Shown piece after piece: positions 1-6,908 of a DNA stretch of 64,000 nucleotides; within the stretch, counting starts at the first letter, position 1; the number at the start of each line of letters is the position of its first letter. The DNA comes from CAYSUS01 sp964434165 (GTDB lineage: Bacteria > Planctomycetota > Planctomycetia > Pirellulales > Thermoguttaceae): NCBI GenBank assembly GCA_964434165.1, contig CAYSUS010000026.1:1-64000 (forward strand), written 5' to 3'. The position numbers and the translations under genes were made by a program. The notes under the pieces are model-generated. The model was not told the DNA's origin, searched no databases, and worked only from the letters and a program-made list of their open reading frames with translations.

Positions 1-59
1 ACTTCCACTGCGGCGGCCTGGACCTGCTACCAGCCACTTAAATCCCAGTAGAGCCCATT

Positions 60-446
60 TTGTTTGTCGTGGCGATCGCGCTGGTGGTGGCCATGCTCTT
101 GAGCGCGGGCGGTCGACGGCACATGGCGGTCGCGGGGTTTGACTTCCTCGCCCTGTTCCTTGTGCTGTTCTTCGCCACGTGGGCCTTAGGCGCCTGGTTC
201 CGACCCGTGGGGCCCATCCTGCGGGGCGTGCACTAGCTGCCGTATCTGATCACGGCGACACTGATTGGGTTGCGACTCATGGCGGTGGTGGCTTCCGTCT
301 CGAACCACGAGACGCGATCGCCGCGCGAGGCCCGGGAAGAGACGCAGGCGGAGACAGCGGTGGCGGTCACATTCGGCATCTTCTTCTGGATTTTCCTTCT
401 GGCGACGATCATTGCCATCGTCGCCCAATATTCGTTCGGTTCGTAG
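60..446 (+). pseudogene. small membrane protein interrupted by an in-frame amber codon
   Basis: One reading frame runs from a possible TTG at 60 (GTG at 69 is the alternative) to the TAG at 444-446, but TAG at 234-236 interrupts it. Before the stop the frame encodes two hydrophobic segments (VAIALVVAMLL and FLALFLVLFFATWALGAWF). After it the same frame continues as LPYLITATLIG, a polar linker, and a third membrane helix (FGIFFWIFLLATIIAIVA). The hydrophobic protein continues on both sides in the same frame, so a TGG to TAG change (Trp to stop in GVH-W-LPYL) is the simplest explanation, either a real mutation or a sequencing error. In frame just upstream, bases 3-41 read FHCGGLDLLPAT and stop, possibly the end of an earlier gene. 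The family is not recognised. It lies 63 bp before the DJ-1-like gene and probably belonged to the same transcript. Confidence 0.55.
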
Positions 447-509
447 TCGCAGGCGGCCGAAGAGATCCCATTCTGCGCAATCGACAAGCAACCGAAGGGA
501 GCTTCTGAT

Positions 510-1046
510 ATGAGAATGAAAGGCAAGAAGATCGGCATCCTGGTAGAGAAGCTTTATGAGGACCAGGAGCTGTGGTACCCAGTATTTCGACTTCGCGAGG
601 AAGGCGCGACCGTGGTCCTGATCGGGCCCGAGGCCGGCGCGACCTACCCCTCGAAGCACGGCTATCCCGCCACGACGGATGCTGCGGCCGAGGACGTGAA
701 GGCCGAGGTGCTGGACGCCGTGATCATCCCGGGCGGATACGCCCCCGACCACATGCGACGCTGCCAGCCCATGGTCAAGCTCGTGGCCGACGCGGTGGCC
801 GGCGGCAAGATCGTGGCGGCCATCTGCCACGCGGGATGGATGCTCTGCTCGGCCGGCGTGCTGAGAAACCGTAGCGTGACGAGCTTCTTCGCCATCCGCG
901 ACGACATGGTCAACGCCGGGGCCGACTGGACCGACGCGGCCGTGGTGCGCGACGGCAACCTGATCACCAGCCGCACGCCCAAGGACCTTCCGGAGTTCCT
1001 GCCCGCCATCATCGATGCCCTAACCCAGGTTCCGGCCGTGGCTTGA
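510..1046 (+). CDS. DJ-1/PfpI family protein (protease/deglycase-like)
   Basis: This 178-residue protein has the normal length and layout of the DJ-1/PfpI superfamily. The N-terminal strand KIGILVEKLYEDQE supplies the family acidic residue, IIPGGYAPDHMR forms the glycine-rich loop, and AICHAGWML carries the nucleophile-elbow cysteine. Members are stress proteins described as glyoxalases or deglycases, or as intracellular peptidases, and the sequence cannot decide which. The protein is cytoplasmic, with no signal peptide. GGGAG lies about 11 bases before the ATG. The gene is followed after 45 bp by the glycosidase-like gene, so the two are probably co-transcribed. Context with OsmC, BON and HPF-like genes supports a stress role. 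Confidence 0.9.
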   Translation: MRMKGKKIGILVEKLYEDQELWYPVFRLREEGATVVLIGPEAGATYPSKHGYPATTDAAAEDVKAEVLDAVIIPGGYAPDHMRRCQPMVKLVADAVAGGKIVAAICHAGWMLCSAGVLRNRSVTSFFAIRDDMVNAGADWTDAAVVRDGNLITSRTPKDLPEFLPAIIDALTQVPAVA

Positions 1047-1091
1047 CCGGCACGTTCCCCGGCAGACATCGCCGGACCGCACGAGGTGCGC

Positions 1092-2396
1092 ATGGCCAGG
1101 GAGACGACCTACGGGGCCGCCGAGGGCGGCGGCCTTCTCGACGAGGGCTACCGCCGGGCGGTGGACCTGCTTGGAGAGTGCGCCACGGCCGACGGGTTCC
1201 TGGCCACGACGACCGAGCGGGCGAATTACCGCCGCATCTGGGGGCGCGACAGCAGTATTCTCGGGCTGGCGGGCCTCCTCACCGGCAACGCAGAGTTGAT
1301 CGATTGCGCTCGGCGAAGCCTCCTCACGCTCGCCCGATATCAAGGCCCCCACGGCGAGATCCCCAGCAACGTGGACCCCAAGACCGAACGGATCAGCTAC
1401 GGGGGTACGGCCGGGCGCGTGGACGCGGATCTGTGGTTCCTTATCGCCTGCGCGGAGTACTGGAAGGCCACGGGCGACGAGGGATTTCTCGATCGCATCC
1501 TGGAACCGATCGAGAGGGTTCGCTTCCTCCTTGGGGCGTGGGAGTTCAACGGGCGGGGCCTTCTGTACGTCCCACCCACCGGGGACTGGGCCGATGAGTA
1601 CGTCCACAGCGGCTACGTGCTCTACGACCAGCTCCTCTACCTGGAGGCGCAGCGGGGCGTCTGTGATATCCACAGCCACGTGCACGGCGGCCCGGACCAC
1701 GCCTTGCAGGACCGGGTCGGGCGGCTAACGCACTTGATTCGCGCCAACTACTGGTTCCACAATGGCGACGAGGTGCCCGAGGATGCGTATCACGAGGTGC
1801 TGTTCGAGAAGGGGCGAAGGGCCGCGCCGCACCGGCGGGGCCGGTATTGGATGCCCTTCTTCAGCCCGCTCGGTTACGGGTACCGGTTCGACGGCCTGGC
1901 CAACGCCCTGGTCTCGCTGCTGGGCGTGGCCGCCGACGAGCAGAGCGAGGCGGTGGATGAGTGCATCGGCGGTCGGCTCGTCGATGAAGAGGTGATGCTC
2001 CTGCCCGCCTTCCATCCGCCGATCACCCCCAAGGACGAGGCGTGGGACGAGCTGCAGATGACGTTCTCGCACACGTTCAAGAACGCTCCCAACGAGTATC
2101 ACAACGGCGGGCTGTGGCCGATGGTCACGGGGTTCTACAGCGCGAGCCTGGCCGCCCGGGGCAAGACCGACGAGGCCGGCCGGTATCTTGACGCCATCCA
2201 CCGCGCCAACCGCCTGGAGAGGGAAGGGCGTACCTGGTCGTTCCCCGAGTACCTGCACGGCGAGCGGCACACGCCCGGCGGCACCTGCCCGCAGGGCTGG
2301 AGCGCGGCGGGCGCGGTGATCGCGCAGGGATTCCTGGCTGGCAAACGGCTCTTTGAGCATGAAGGACCATCGACCGCGACAGATGGTCGCAGGTGA
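1092..2396 (+). CDS. (alpha/alpha)6-barrel glycosidase, GH100/amylo-alpha-1,6-glucosidase-like
   Basis: The 434-residue cytoplasmic protein has no signal peptide. It shows features of clan GH-G type toroids: WGRDSSILGLAGLL near residue 50, HGEIPSNVDP, a repeat-like DADLWFLIACAEYWKATGD, and GDWADEYVHSGYVLYDQLLY, whose Asp is a plausible catalytic acid. The C-terminal part has EYHNGGLWPMVTGFY and FPEYLHGERHTPGG, typical of invertase and glycogen-debranching C-terminal domains. I infer action on sucrose or an alpha-glucan or trehalose-like reserve, but the substrate is uncertain. ATG 1092 is preferred over GTG 1086 because GAGG sits just upstream. The gene lies between the DJ-1-like gene and the BON-repeat gene, all on the same strand. 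It may serve storage-sugar turnover under stress. Confidence 0.7.
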   Translation: MARETTYGAAEGGGLLDEGYRRAVDLLGECATADGFLATTTERANYRRIWGRDSSILGLAGLLTGNAELIDCARRSLLTLARYQGPHGEIPSNVDPKTERISYGGTAGRVDADLWFLIACAEYWKATGDEGFLDRILEPIERVRFLLGAWEFNGRGLLYVPPTGDWADEYVHSGYVLYDQLLYLEAQRGVCDIHSHVHGGPDHALQDRVGRLTHLIRANYWFHNGDEVPEDAYHEVLFEKGRRAAPHRRGRYWMPFFSPLGYGYRFDGLANALVSLLGVAADEQSEAVDECIGGRLVDEEVMLLPAFHPPITPKDEAWDELQMTFSHTFKNAPNEYHNGGLWPMVTGFYSASLAARGKTDEAGRYLDAIHRANRLEREGRTWSFPEYLHGERHTPGGTCPQGWSAAGAVIAQGFLAGKRLFEHEGPSTATDGRR

Positions 2397-2497
2397 CGGT
2401 CAGCTTGACGCTTACGTCCAGGCCCGCTGAACGCCCTCCGCAGGGCCCACTAGAGAATTCCGTGACGGTGTGCCGGCGCCTCGCCGGGAATCGACTC

Positions 2498-2513
2498 CGG
2501 CATGGATTGTGCA
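2498..2513 (+). promoter_or_regulatory. putative sigma-54 promoter of the BON-repeat operon
   Basis: CGGCATGGATTGTGCA has the invariant GG (2499-2500) and GC (2511-2512) ten bases apart and matches 13 of 16 consensus positions of TGGCACG-N4-TTGCA. It lies about 95 bp before the GTG start of the six-BON gene. Five similar sites upstream of other stress genes in the window raise confidence. Confidence 0.55.
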
Positions 2514-2534
2514 GCCTTTCTCCGGGGAAACGAC

Positions 2535-2564
2535 TCATGTGTGCACAGGTCATGTGTGCACAGG
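2535..2564 (+). repeat. tandem 15-bp direct repeat in the leader of the BON gene
   Basis: TCATGTGTGCACAGG occurs twice, back to back and perfectly. Each copy contains the palindrome TGTGCACA. The repeat lies between the putative sigma-54 promoter and the start codon, so it would be in the 5' untranslated leader. It could be a protein-binding site or a simple duplication. Confidence 0.6.
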
Positions 2565-2607
2565 GCAACGGGAAATGGGGAAAGCGAGGAAAGACAAGGA
2601 GCCAAGC

Positions 2608-4047
2608 GTGAGAATCCAAAGCATGTTGAAGGGCACGGCCGCATTCACCGCCATGCTGGCATTCGCTCTTTCGAGCAGCCGGGCGGCTCCGGAGGACCTC
2701 GACGACCGGGACATCACCTGGGCCGTGGAGACGGAGTTGATCCAGGAGCAGGGCGTGCCCGCCCACAAGATCGACGTGGCCACTCAGGACGGCCAGGTGA
2801 CGCTGTCCGGCTCCATCGACAGCTACTACGCCAAGCTTCGGGCGGAGGACGTGGCTGAAAGGGTCAAGGGCGTGACGGACGTGGACAACGACATCCGGGT
2901 GGTTACGCCGCTGCGCCTGGACTCGCAGATCCGGGCGGACGTGCTTTCGGCCCTGCTGCTCGACCCGGCCACCGAGTCGTTCCAGATCGACGTGACGGTC
3001 GAGCAGGGCGTGGTCACGCTCCGCGGCGAGGTGGACTCGTTCAGCGAGAAGATGCTCGCCGGCGAGGCGGCCGAGGACGTGCAGGGAGTGGTGGACGTGG
3101 AAAACGAGCTGACCTACGAATTGAACGTCCAGCGCCCGGACCACGAGATCGCCCCGGAGATCCGCGGGCGCCTGCGCGCCGACGCCTCGATCGACTCGGG
3201 CTTGATCAACGTGCTGGTCCGGGAAGGCCAGGTGACGCTCCAGGGCAGCGTGGGCAGCAGCGCCGAGAGGTCGGAGGCCGAGAGCAAGGCCTGGCAGGTC
3301 AGCGGCGTGAAGGCCGTGGACAACAACCTCAAGGTGCAGTGGTGGGCTCGCGACGACATGAGCGACTGGGCCCGGCAGGCCTGGACGGACGAGGACGCCG
3401 AGAAGGCCGTCGAGGAGCGGCTGGCCGGCAATCCCCGCGTCGAATCGTTCAAGGTCGAGGTGTCGGTGGCCGACGGCGTGGCCACGCTCACCGGCAAGGT
3501 GGATAACCTGCTGGCCAGGCGCGCGGCCGGGCGCGAGGCCAGCGACACGCTGGGCGTGCGGCGCGTGAAGAACTTCCTCCGCGTGCGCCCCGCCGAGTCG
3601 CGGAGCGACGCGGAGATCGCCGCCGACCTCTCCGAGGCCCTCCAGCGGAGCCCGTACGTGGACCGGCATGAAGTGTCGGTGCGGGTGTCCAACGGCAAGG
3701 CCTTCCTGGCCGGCGAGGTTCCGTCGTTCTACATGAAGAAGAAGGCGGAGAAGACCACGGCCGCCGTGCCCGGCGTGATCGCCATCCAGAACAACATCGA
3801 CGTGGACTACGAGCCGGCGGACAAGACCGATCAGGAGATCGCCGAGGACATCGAGGGCCAGTTGTGGTGGAGCCCGTTCGTCGATAGCGACGACATCTCG
3901 GTCGAGGTCCATCACGGCGTGGCCACGCTCGTGGGCACCGTGGAGGACTGGGACGAGCTGCAGGCGGCCAAGGAGAATGCCCGGGAGGGGGGCGCGACGT
4001 CGATCGTCAGCAAGCTCAAGGTGGAGAACTGGCCCTCGCGCCCGTGA
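2608..4047 (+). CDS. exported protein with six BON domains
   Basis: The start is GTG 2608, seven bases after CAAGGA, giving 479 residues. It begins with a signal peptide (hydrophobic AAFTAMLAFALSSSRAA) and predicts export to the periplasm or outer membrane side. After it come six BON units of about 70 to 80 residues, each with the pattern of an Asp-x-x-Ile start, a VxVxxGxVTLxGxV core and an ending like GVxxVxNxLxV. They begin near mature residues 33, 112, 190, 270, 345 and 415. OsmY has two BON domains, so six is unusually long. BON domains bind membranes or phospholipid and are linked to osmotic and envelope stress. The gene is followed by GlsB-, FmdB-, BON- and MgtC-like genes on the same strand. 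The sigma-54-like site upstream suggests induction by an enhancer-binding regulator. Confidence 0.88.
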   Translation: MRIQSMLKGTAAFTAMLAFALSSSRAAPEDLDDRDITWAVETELIQEQGVPAHKIDVATQDGQVTLSGSIDSYYAKLRAEDVAERVKGVTDVDNDIRVVTPLRLDSQIRADVLSALLLDPATESFQIDVTVEQGVVTLRGEVDSFSEKMLAGEAAEDVQGVVDVENELTYELNVQRPDHEIAPEIRGRLRADASIDSGLINVLVREGQVTLQGSVGSSAERSEAESKAWQVSGVKAVDNNLKVQWWARDDMSDWARQAWTDEDAEKAVEERLAGNPRVESFKVEVSVADGVATLTGKVDNLLARRAAGREASDTLGVRRVKNFLRVRPAESRSDAEIAADLSEALQRSPYVDRHEVSVRVSNGKAFLAGEVPSFYMKKKAEKTTAAVPGVIAIQNNIDVDYEPADKTDQEIAEDIEGQLWWSPFVDSDDISVEVHHGVATLVGTVEDWDELQAAKENAREGGATSIVSKLKVENWPSRP

Positions 4048-4201
4048 CGGGCCGAAGAGGAAGGGAACGGAATCGCTCGAGCAAGGAAGCCTGCTGCGAC
4101 GCGGGTGGAGCCGCAGGCCGCCGCACGGGACGCGGAGGTGCGGCCTGCCCGCGTCGTCCTACGAAAGGCAGGCGGAACCCCGACTCCCGGGAGCCACGCG
4201 C

Positions 4202-4474
4202 ATGTCACTCATCGAGTTCCTCGTGCTGCTTCTGATCGCGGGCATCTGCGGCAGCGTGGCCCAGGCCCTGGCCGGTTTCAGCCGGGGCGGATGCCTGGCG
4301 GCCATCGCGGTCGGGTTCATCGGGGCCCTGTTGGGCACGTGGCTCGCCCGCCTGGTCGGCGTGGCCGAGATCCTGGCCATCGAAGTCGGCGGTCGGGCGT
4401 TTCCGGTGGTCTGGTCGATCGTGGGCGGCGCCCTGTTCGCCGCCGTGCTGGGCCTGGCCACGCGGCGCAGGTAG
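4202..4474 (+). CDS. GlsB/YeaQ/YmgE-type stress membrane protein
   Basis: This small 90-residue protein has three hydrophobic segments (LIEFLVLLLIAGICGSVAQAL, GGCLAAIAVGFIGALLGTWLARL and VWSIVGGALFAAVLGLA). The glycine-rich spacing is typical of the transglycosylase-associated/YeaQ family. Members sit in the inner membrane and are induced by general stress; their molecular function is poorly known. ATG 4202 gives the usual family N-terminus MSLIEFLVLLLIAGICGS. The 154 bp before it have no clear gene. It lies between two BON genes, in keeping with an envelope-stress operon. Confidence 0.85.
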   Translation: MSLIEFLVLLLIAGICGSVAQALAGFSRGGCLAAIAVGFIGALLGTWLARLVGVAEILAIEVGGRAFPVVWSIVGGALFAAVLGLATRRR

Positions 4475-4517
4475 CGGAACGATTCACGCCATCAACGAGA
4501 GGATCAGGAGAGACGTC

Positions 4518-4685
4518 ATGCCGTACTACGACTACCAGTGCGAGCAGTGTGAGCGCGTGTTCACGCGCAAGGAAAGCTTCGAGGAGCACGACCATCGCCG
4601 GTTCCGCGTTTGCCCCGAGTGCGGGGGGCGCAAGTCGCGGCAGCTCGTGCCGGCCGCGTACGTGCAGACCTCGAAGAAGTCCTGA
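4518..4685 (+). CDS. FmdB-type zinc ribbon protein
   Basis: This is a 55-residue protein starting MPYYDYQCEQCE, the hallmark FmdB start. CxxC at CEQC and CPEC-GG give four cysteines for one zinc. The family was first linked to formamidase or methylamidase gene regulation, and its real role is unknown. AGGAGA lies 6 bases before the ATG. It sits 43 bp after the YeaQ-like gene and 95 bp before the second BON gene, so it probably shares their transcript. Confidence 0.88.
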   Translation: MPYYDYQCEQCERVFTRKESFEEHDHRRFRVCPECGGRKSRQLVPAAYVQTSKKS

Positions 4686-4780
4686 GCCCAAAGCGATGCC
4701 GCCCCGGCCCGCGGCGGGACCGCGCTCGTCCCGGCGCCGGGTGCCGTGACCGCAAGCAACAACCCGATGGAGGCCGAGGG

Positions 4781-5440
4781 ATGCCACGTGCCGATCAGGA
4801 CGTGAAGACGAACGTGTGGGAGCATCTGCGCTGGGACGACCGCGTCGATGCGGGCGACGTGCGGGTCGAAGTGGCCGACGGCAAGGTTACCCTGGAGGGG
4901 ACCGTGTCGAGCCTGGTCGCGCGCCAGGCCGCGACGGCCGGCGCCTTGTCCGTGTCGGGCGTCGCCGAGGTGGATAATTGCCTGACCGTGCGGTACCCCG
5001 ACGCCCGCATGCCCGACGACGAAGAGCTGCGCGCCGACGCCGAGAAGGTGCTCCATTGGAACCCGGAAATCGACGCCTCGCGGATCCAGGTGCGCGTGGA
5101 GCGCGGCACGGTGATCCTGGAGGGGTCCGTGGACGCCTTGTGGAAGCAGATGCTGGCCGAGGACGCCGTGACGCGGCTGACCGGGGTGACGGCGGTCGAA
5201 AACCGCCTGGCCACGGTGCCCACGGCCGACGCCTCCGACGAGATCATCTCGCAGAGCGTGGTCGGCGCGCTGAAGCGCGAGCCGCTGGTCAACGAAGACG
5301 CCATCGACGTCAAGGTGGCCAACGCCGTGGTGACGCTCAGCGGCGCGGTGCCGAACCGAATGATCCGCCAGCTCGTCGTCAACGCGGCGCTCTACAGTCT
5401 CGGGGTGATCGGCGTCGATGATCGGTTGACGGTCGCGTGA
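4781..5440 (+). CDS. three-BON-domain protein
   Basis: The 219-residue protein is made almost entirely of three BON units, starting near residues 6, 80 and 152. Each has the VxVxxGxVxLxGxV core (VRVEVADGKVTLEGTV, IQVRVERGTVILEGSV, IDVKVANAVVTLSGAV). Unlike the longer paralogue at 2608 it has no signal peptide from the chosen ATG, so it is predicted cytoplasmic unless exported by another route. GAGGG lies directly before the ATG. It probably arose by duplication from the same ancestor as the six-BON gene. The stop is 33 bp before the MgtC-like gene. Confidence 0.85.
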   Translation: MPRADQDVKTNVWEHLRWDDRVDAGDVRVEVADGKVTLEGTVSSLVARQAATAGALSVSGVAEVDNCLTVRYPDARMPDDEELRADAEKVLHWNPEIDASRIQVRVERGTVILEGSVDALWKQMLAEDAVTRLTGVTAVENRLATVPTADASDEIISQSVVGALKREPLVNEDAIDVKVANAVVTLSGAVPNRMIRQLVVNAALYSLGVIGVDDRLTVA

Positions 5441-5473
5441 TTCGGGCGAACTCTTCGTGGGAGAACTCCACGC

Positions 5474-5944
5474 ATGGATCCCTCCGCGCTGGAAATCGTG
5501 CTTCGCTTGGTGGTGGCCGCGGGGGGAGCCGGCATCTTGGGCTGGCAGCGAGAGCGCCACGACAAGCCGGCCGGGCTGCGCACGCAGATGCTCGTGGGCG
5601 TGGGCGCGGCCCTGTTCACGATGATCACCCTGAGACTCTATCAGGCCGTCCCTGCGGCCGACGAAATGGGGCGGATGGATCCCTTGCGCGTCGTGCAGGG
5701 GGTGATCCAAGGCATCGGCTTCCTGGGCGCCGGTTCCATCATCCAGAGCCGCGGATCGGTCAAGGGCATCACCACGGCCGCCACGATCTGGGTCGTCGGA
5801 GGGCTGGGTGTCGCGTGCGGGCTGGGTTACTACTTTCTCGCCGGCCTGGCCGTCGTGCTGGCCATGACGATCCTCAGCGCCGTGGGATACCTGGAGAAGC
5901 GGTATCTCAAGGAGGAGACGGCGCAGCAGGACAGTTCGGGGTGA
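5474..5944 (+). CDS. MgtC/SapB family membrane protein
   Basis: The 156-residue protein has four hydrophobic segments and the family signatures: GILGWQRERHDKPAGLRTQMLVG, with the conserved Arg/Glu/Arg and LRT, then GIGFLGAGSII and VKGITTAATIWVVGG. The MgtC N-terminal membrane domain is implicated in magnesium limitation, acid stress and regulation of ATP synthase in pathogens. Environmental members are less well understood. This copy lacks the C-terminal ACT-like soluble domain of Salmonella MgtC and so resembles short SapB types. It ends the plus-strand stress operon and is followed by an inverted repeat that may terminate transcription. Confidence 0.9.
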   Translation: MDPSALEIVLRLVVAAGGAGILGWQRERHDKPAGLRTQMLVGVGAALFTMITLRLYQAVPAADEMGRMDPLRVVQGVIQGIGFLGAGSIIQSRGSVKGITTAATIWVVGGLGVACGLGYYFLAGLAVVLAMTILSAVGYLEKRYLKEETAQQDSSG

Positions 5945-6029
5945 GACTTCCGAACGTCGACGCGGCTTCGGAAGTCCGAACCAGAAGGCAGGCGACCATA
6001 GACTTCCCAAGTCTTGGACTGCGGAAGTC
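5945..6029. repeat. palindromic GACTTCCGAA repeat, copy A, between convergent genes
   Basis: GACTTCCGAA (5945-5954) pairs perfectly with TTCGGAAGTC (5967-5976). A second weaker copy follows, with GACTTCC at 6001-6007 and GGAAGTC at 6023-6029. Related palindromes occur at 12182-12214 and 24922-24946, all intergenic, so this is a small dispersed repeat family. Here it lies between two convergent genes and could act as a bidirectional terminator. Confidence 0.6.
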
Positions 6030-6044
6030 TGCGGAGGGCGATCC

Positions 6045-6803
6045 CTACGATTCGGCCGAACCGTCCTGCCCCCGATGCTCCGCGGCGGCGTCGCGGTACG
6101 TGCGGACCGCGCTCAACACCTCCTTCTCGTGCGCCGGGTCGCGCCACACGGCCTTGAGCGAGGGATCGATCAGGTCCTCCAGCCACTGGCCGAAGGGGAC
6201 GGCGTCGGGCCGGTCGGCGTAGCCCTCGAAGGCGTTGAGGAACACCTCTTCCACCAGGTCCGCCAGCGTGAAGCTGCGGCCCAGCTCGGCCGCGGCCTCG
6301 GGGTAGCGCTCGATCCACCGCCCGGCGCGCTTGCGCACCGGCTCCTCGTAAACCAGCGTGGCCTCGCGGAACGCCGCGTAGTCGCCGCGCTCGACCGCCT
6401 GGTCGATCCACGCGGCGTCGGGCTCCTGGGTGGGCAGGACCTCGTGGGCCTTGCCCTCCTGCCTCCGCGTCCGCTCCGGCTTGGCTTCCAGGTCTTCCTT
6501 GTAGGCCGTCAGCTTGCTGACCAGCTTGCGCACGCAGCGGCTCCACGCGGTGAGCGGCTGCGCGTCGCGGTCGCCGGTGAACAGCGTCCGGCCGGTCAGC
6601 ACCAGCGCGCTACGCACGTGGTACTCGTCGGGCGTGTGATGATGGATCACGGTGATGTAGAGATCGGAGACCGGGAAGTCCCGCACCGGATCGCGCAAGG
6701 GGTCCAGCGCCCGCTCCATCTTCTCCAGCTCGGGCTGCGAGAGACGGCAGTTCTTGGTGTCGAGCTCGATTCGCAGGTTATGGCTGTTGTCGGAAAACTG
6801 CAT
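6045..6803 (-). CDS. HPF/RaiA-like ribosome-associated protein fused to a sigma-70-like domain
   Basis: The 252-residue protein has two parts. Residues 1 to about 110 resemble the hibernation-promoting factor fold (LRIELDTKNC, SDLYITVIHHHTPDEYHVRSALVLTG). The C-terminal 120 residues contain FTLADLVEEVFLNAFEGYADRP and FGQWLEDLIDPSLKA, which look like region 2 of an ECF sigma factor (the DLVQEVFLRAF pattern). The link between them is charged. HPF proteins dimerise or inactivate ribosomes in dormancy; what the sigma-like tail does is unknown. ATG 6803 follows AGGTG. It is the last gene of a minus-strand set with the peroxidase-like and transketolase genes (105 bp gap), probably read from the sigma-54-like site at 10467-10482. 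Confidence 0.7.
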   Translation of the reverse strand: MQFSDNSHNLRIELDTKNCRLSQPELEKMERALDPLRDPVRDFPVSDLYITVIHHHTPDEYHVRSALVLTGRTLFTGDRDAQPLTAWSRCVRKLVSKLTAYKEDLEAKPERTRRQEGKAHEVLPTQEPDAAWIDQAVERGDYAAFREATLVYEEPVRKRAGRWIERYPEAAAELGRSFTLADLVEEVFLNAFEGYADRPDAVPFGQWLEDLIDPSLKAVWRDPAHEKEVLSAVRTYRDAAAEHRGQDGSAES

Positions 6804-6908
6804 GATGCACCTGATCGCATGGGAGGGGAGGGATTGGCGGCAGGCGTTGCCGCAGTCCGAAGGCACCAGCACATGATCGCCGTGAGTTGCCGCAGGCGAT
6901 CGGACGTT

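Noticed and set aside
234..236. Possible pyrrolysine or other recoding at the TAG codon
   Set aside because: No pyrrolysine machinery, no methylamine methyltransferase features and no recoding signal; a point mutation or base error is simpler.
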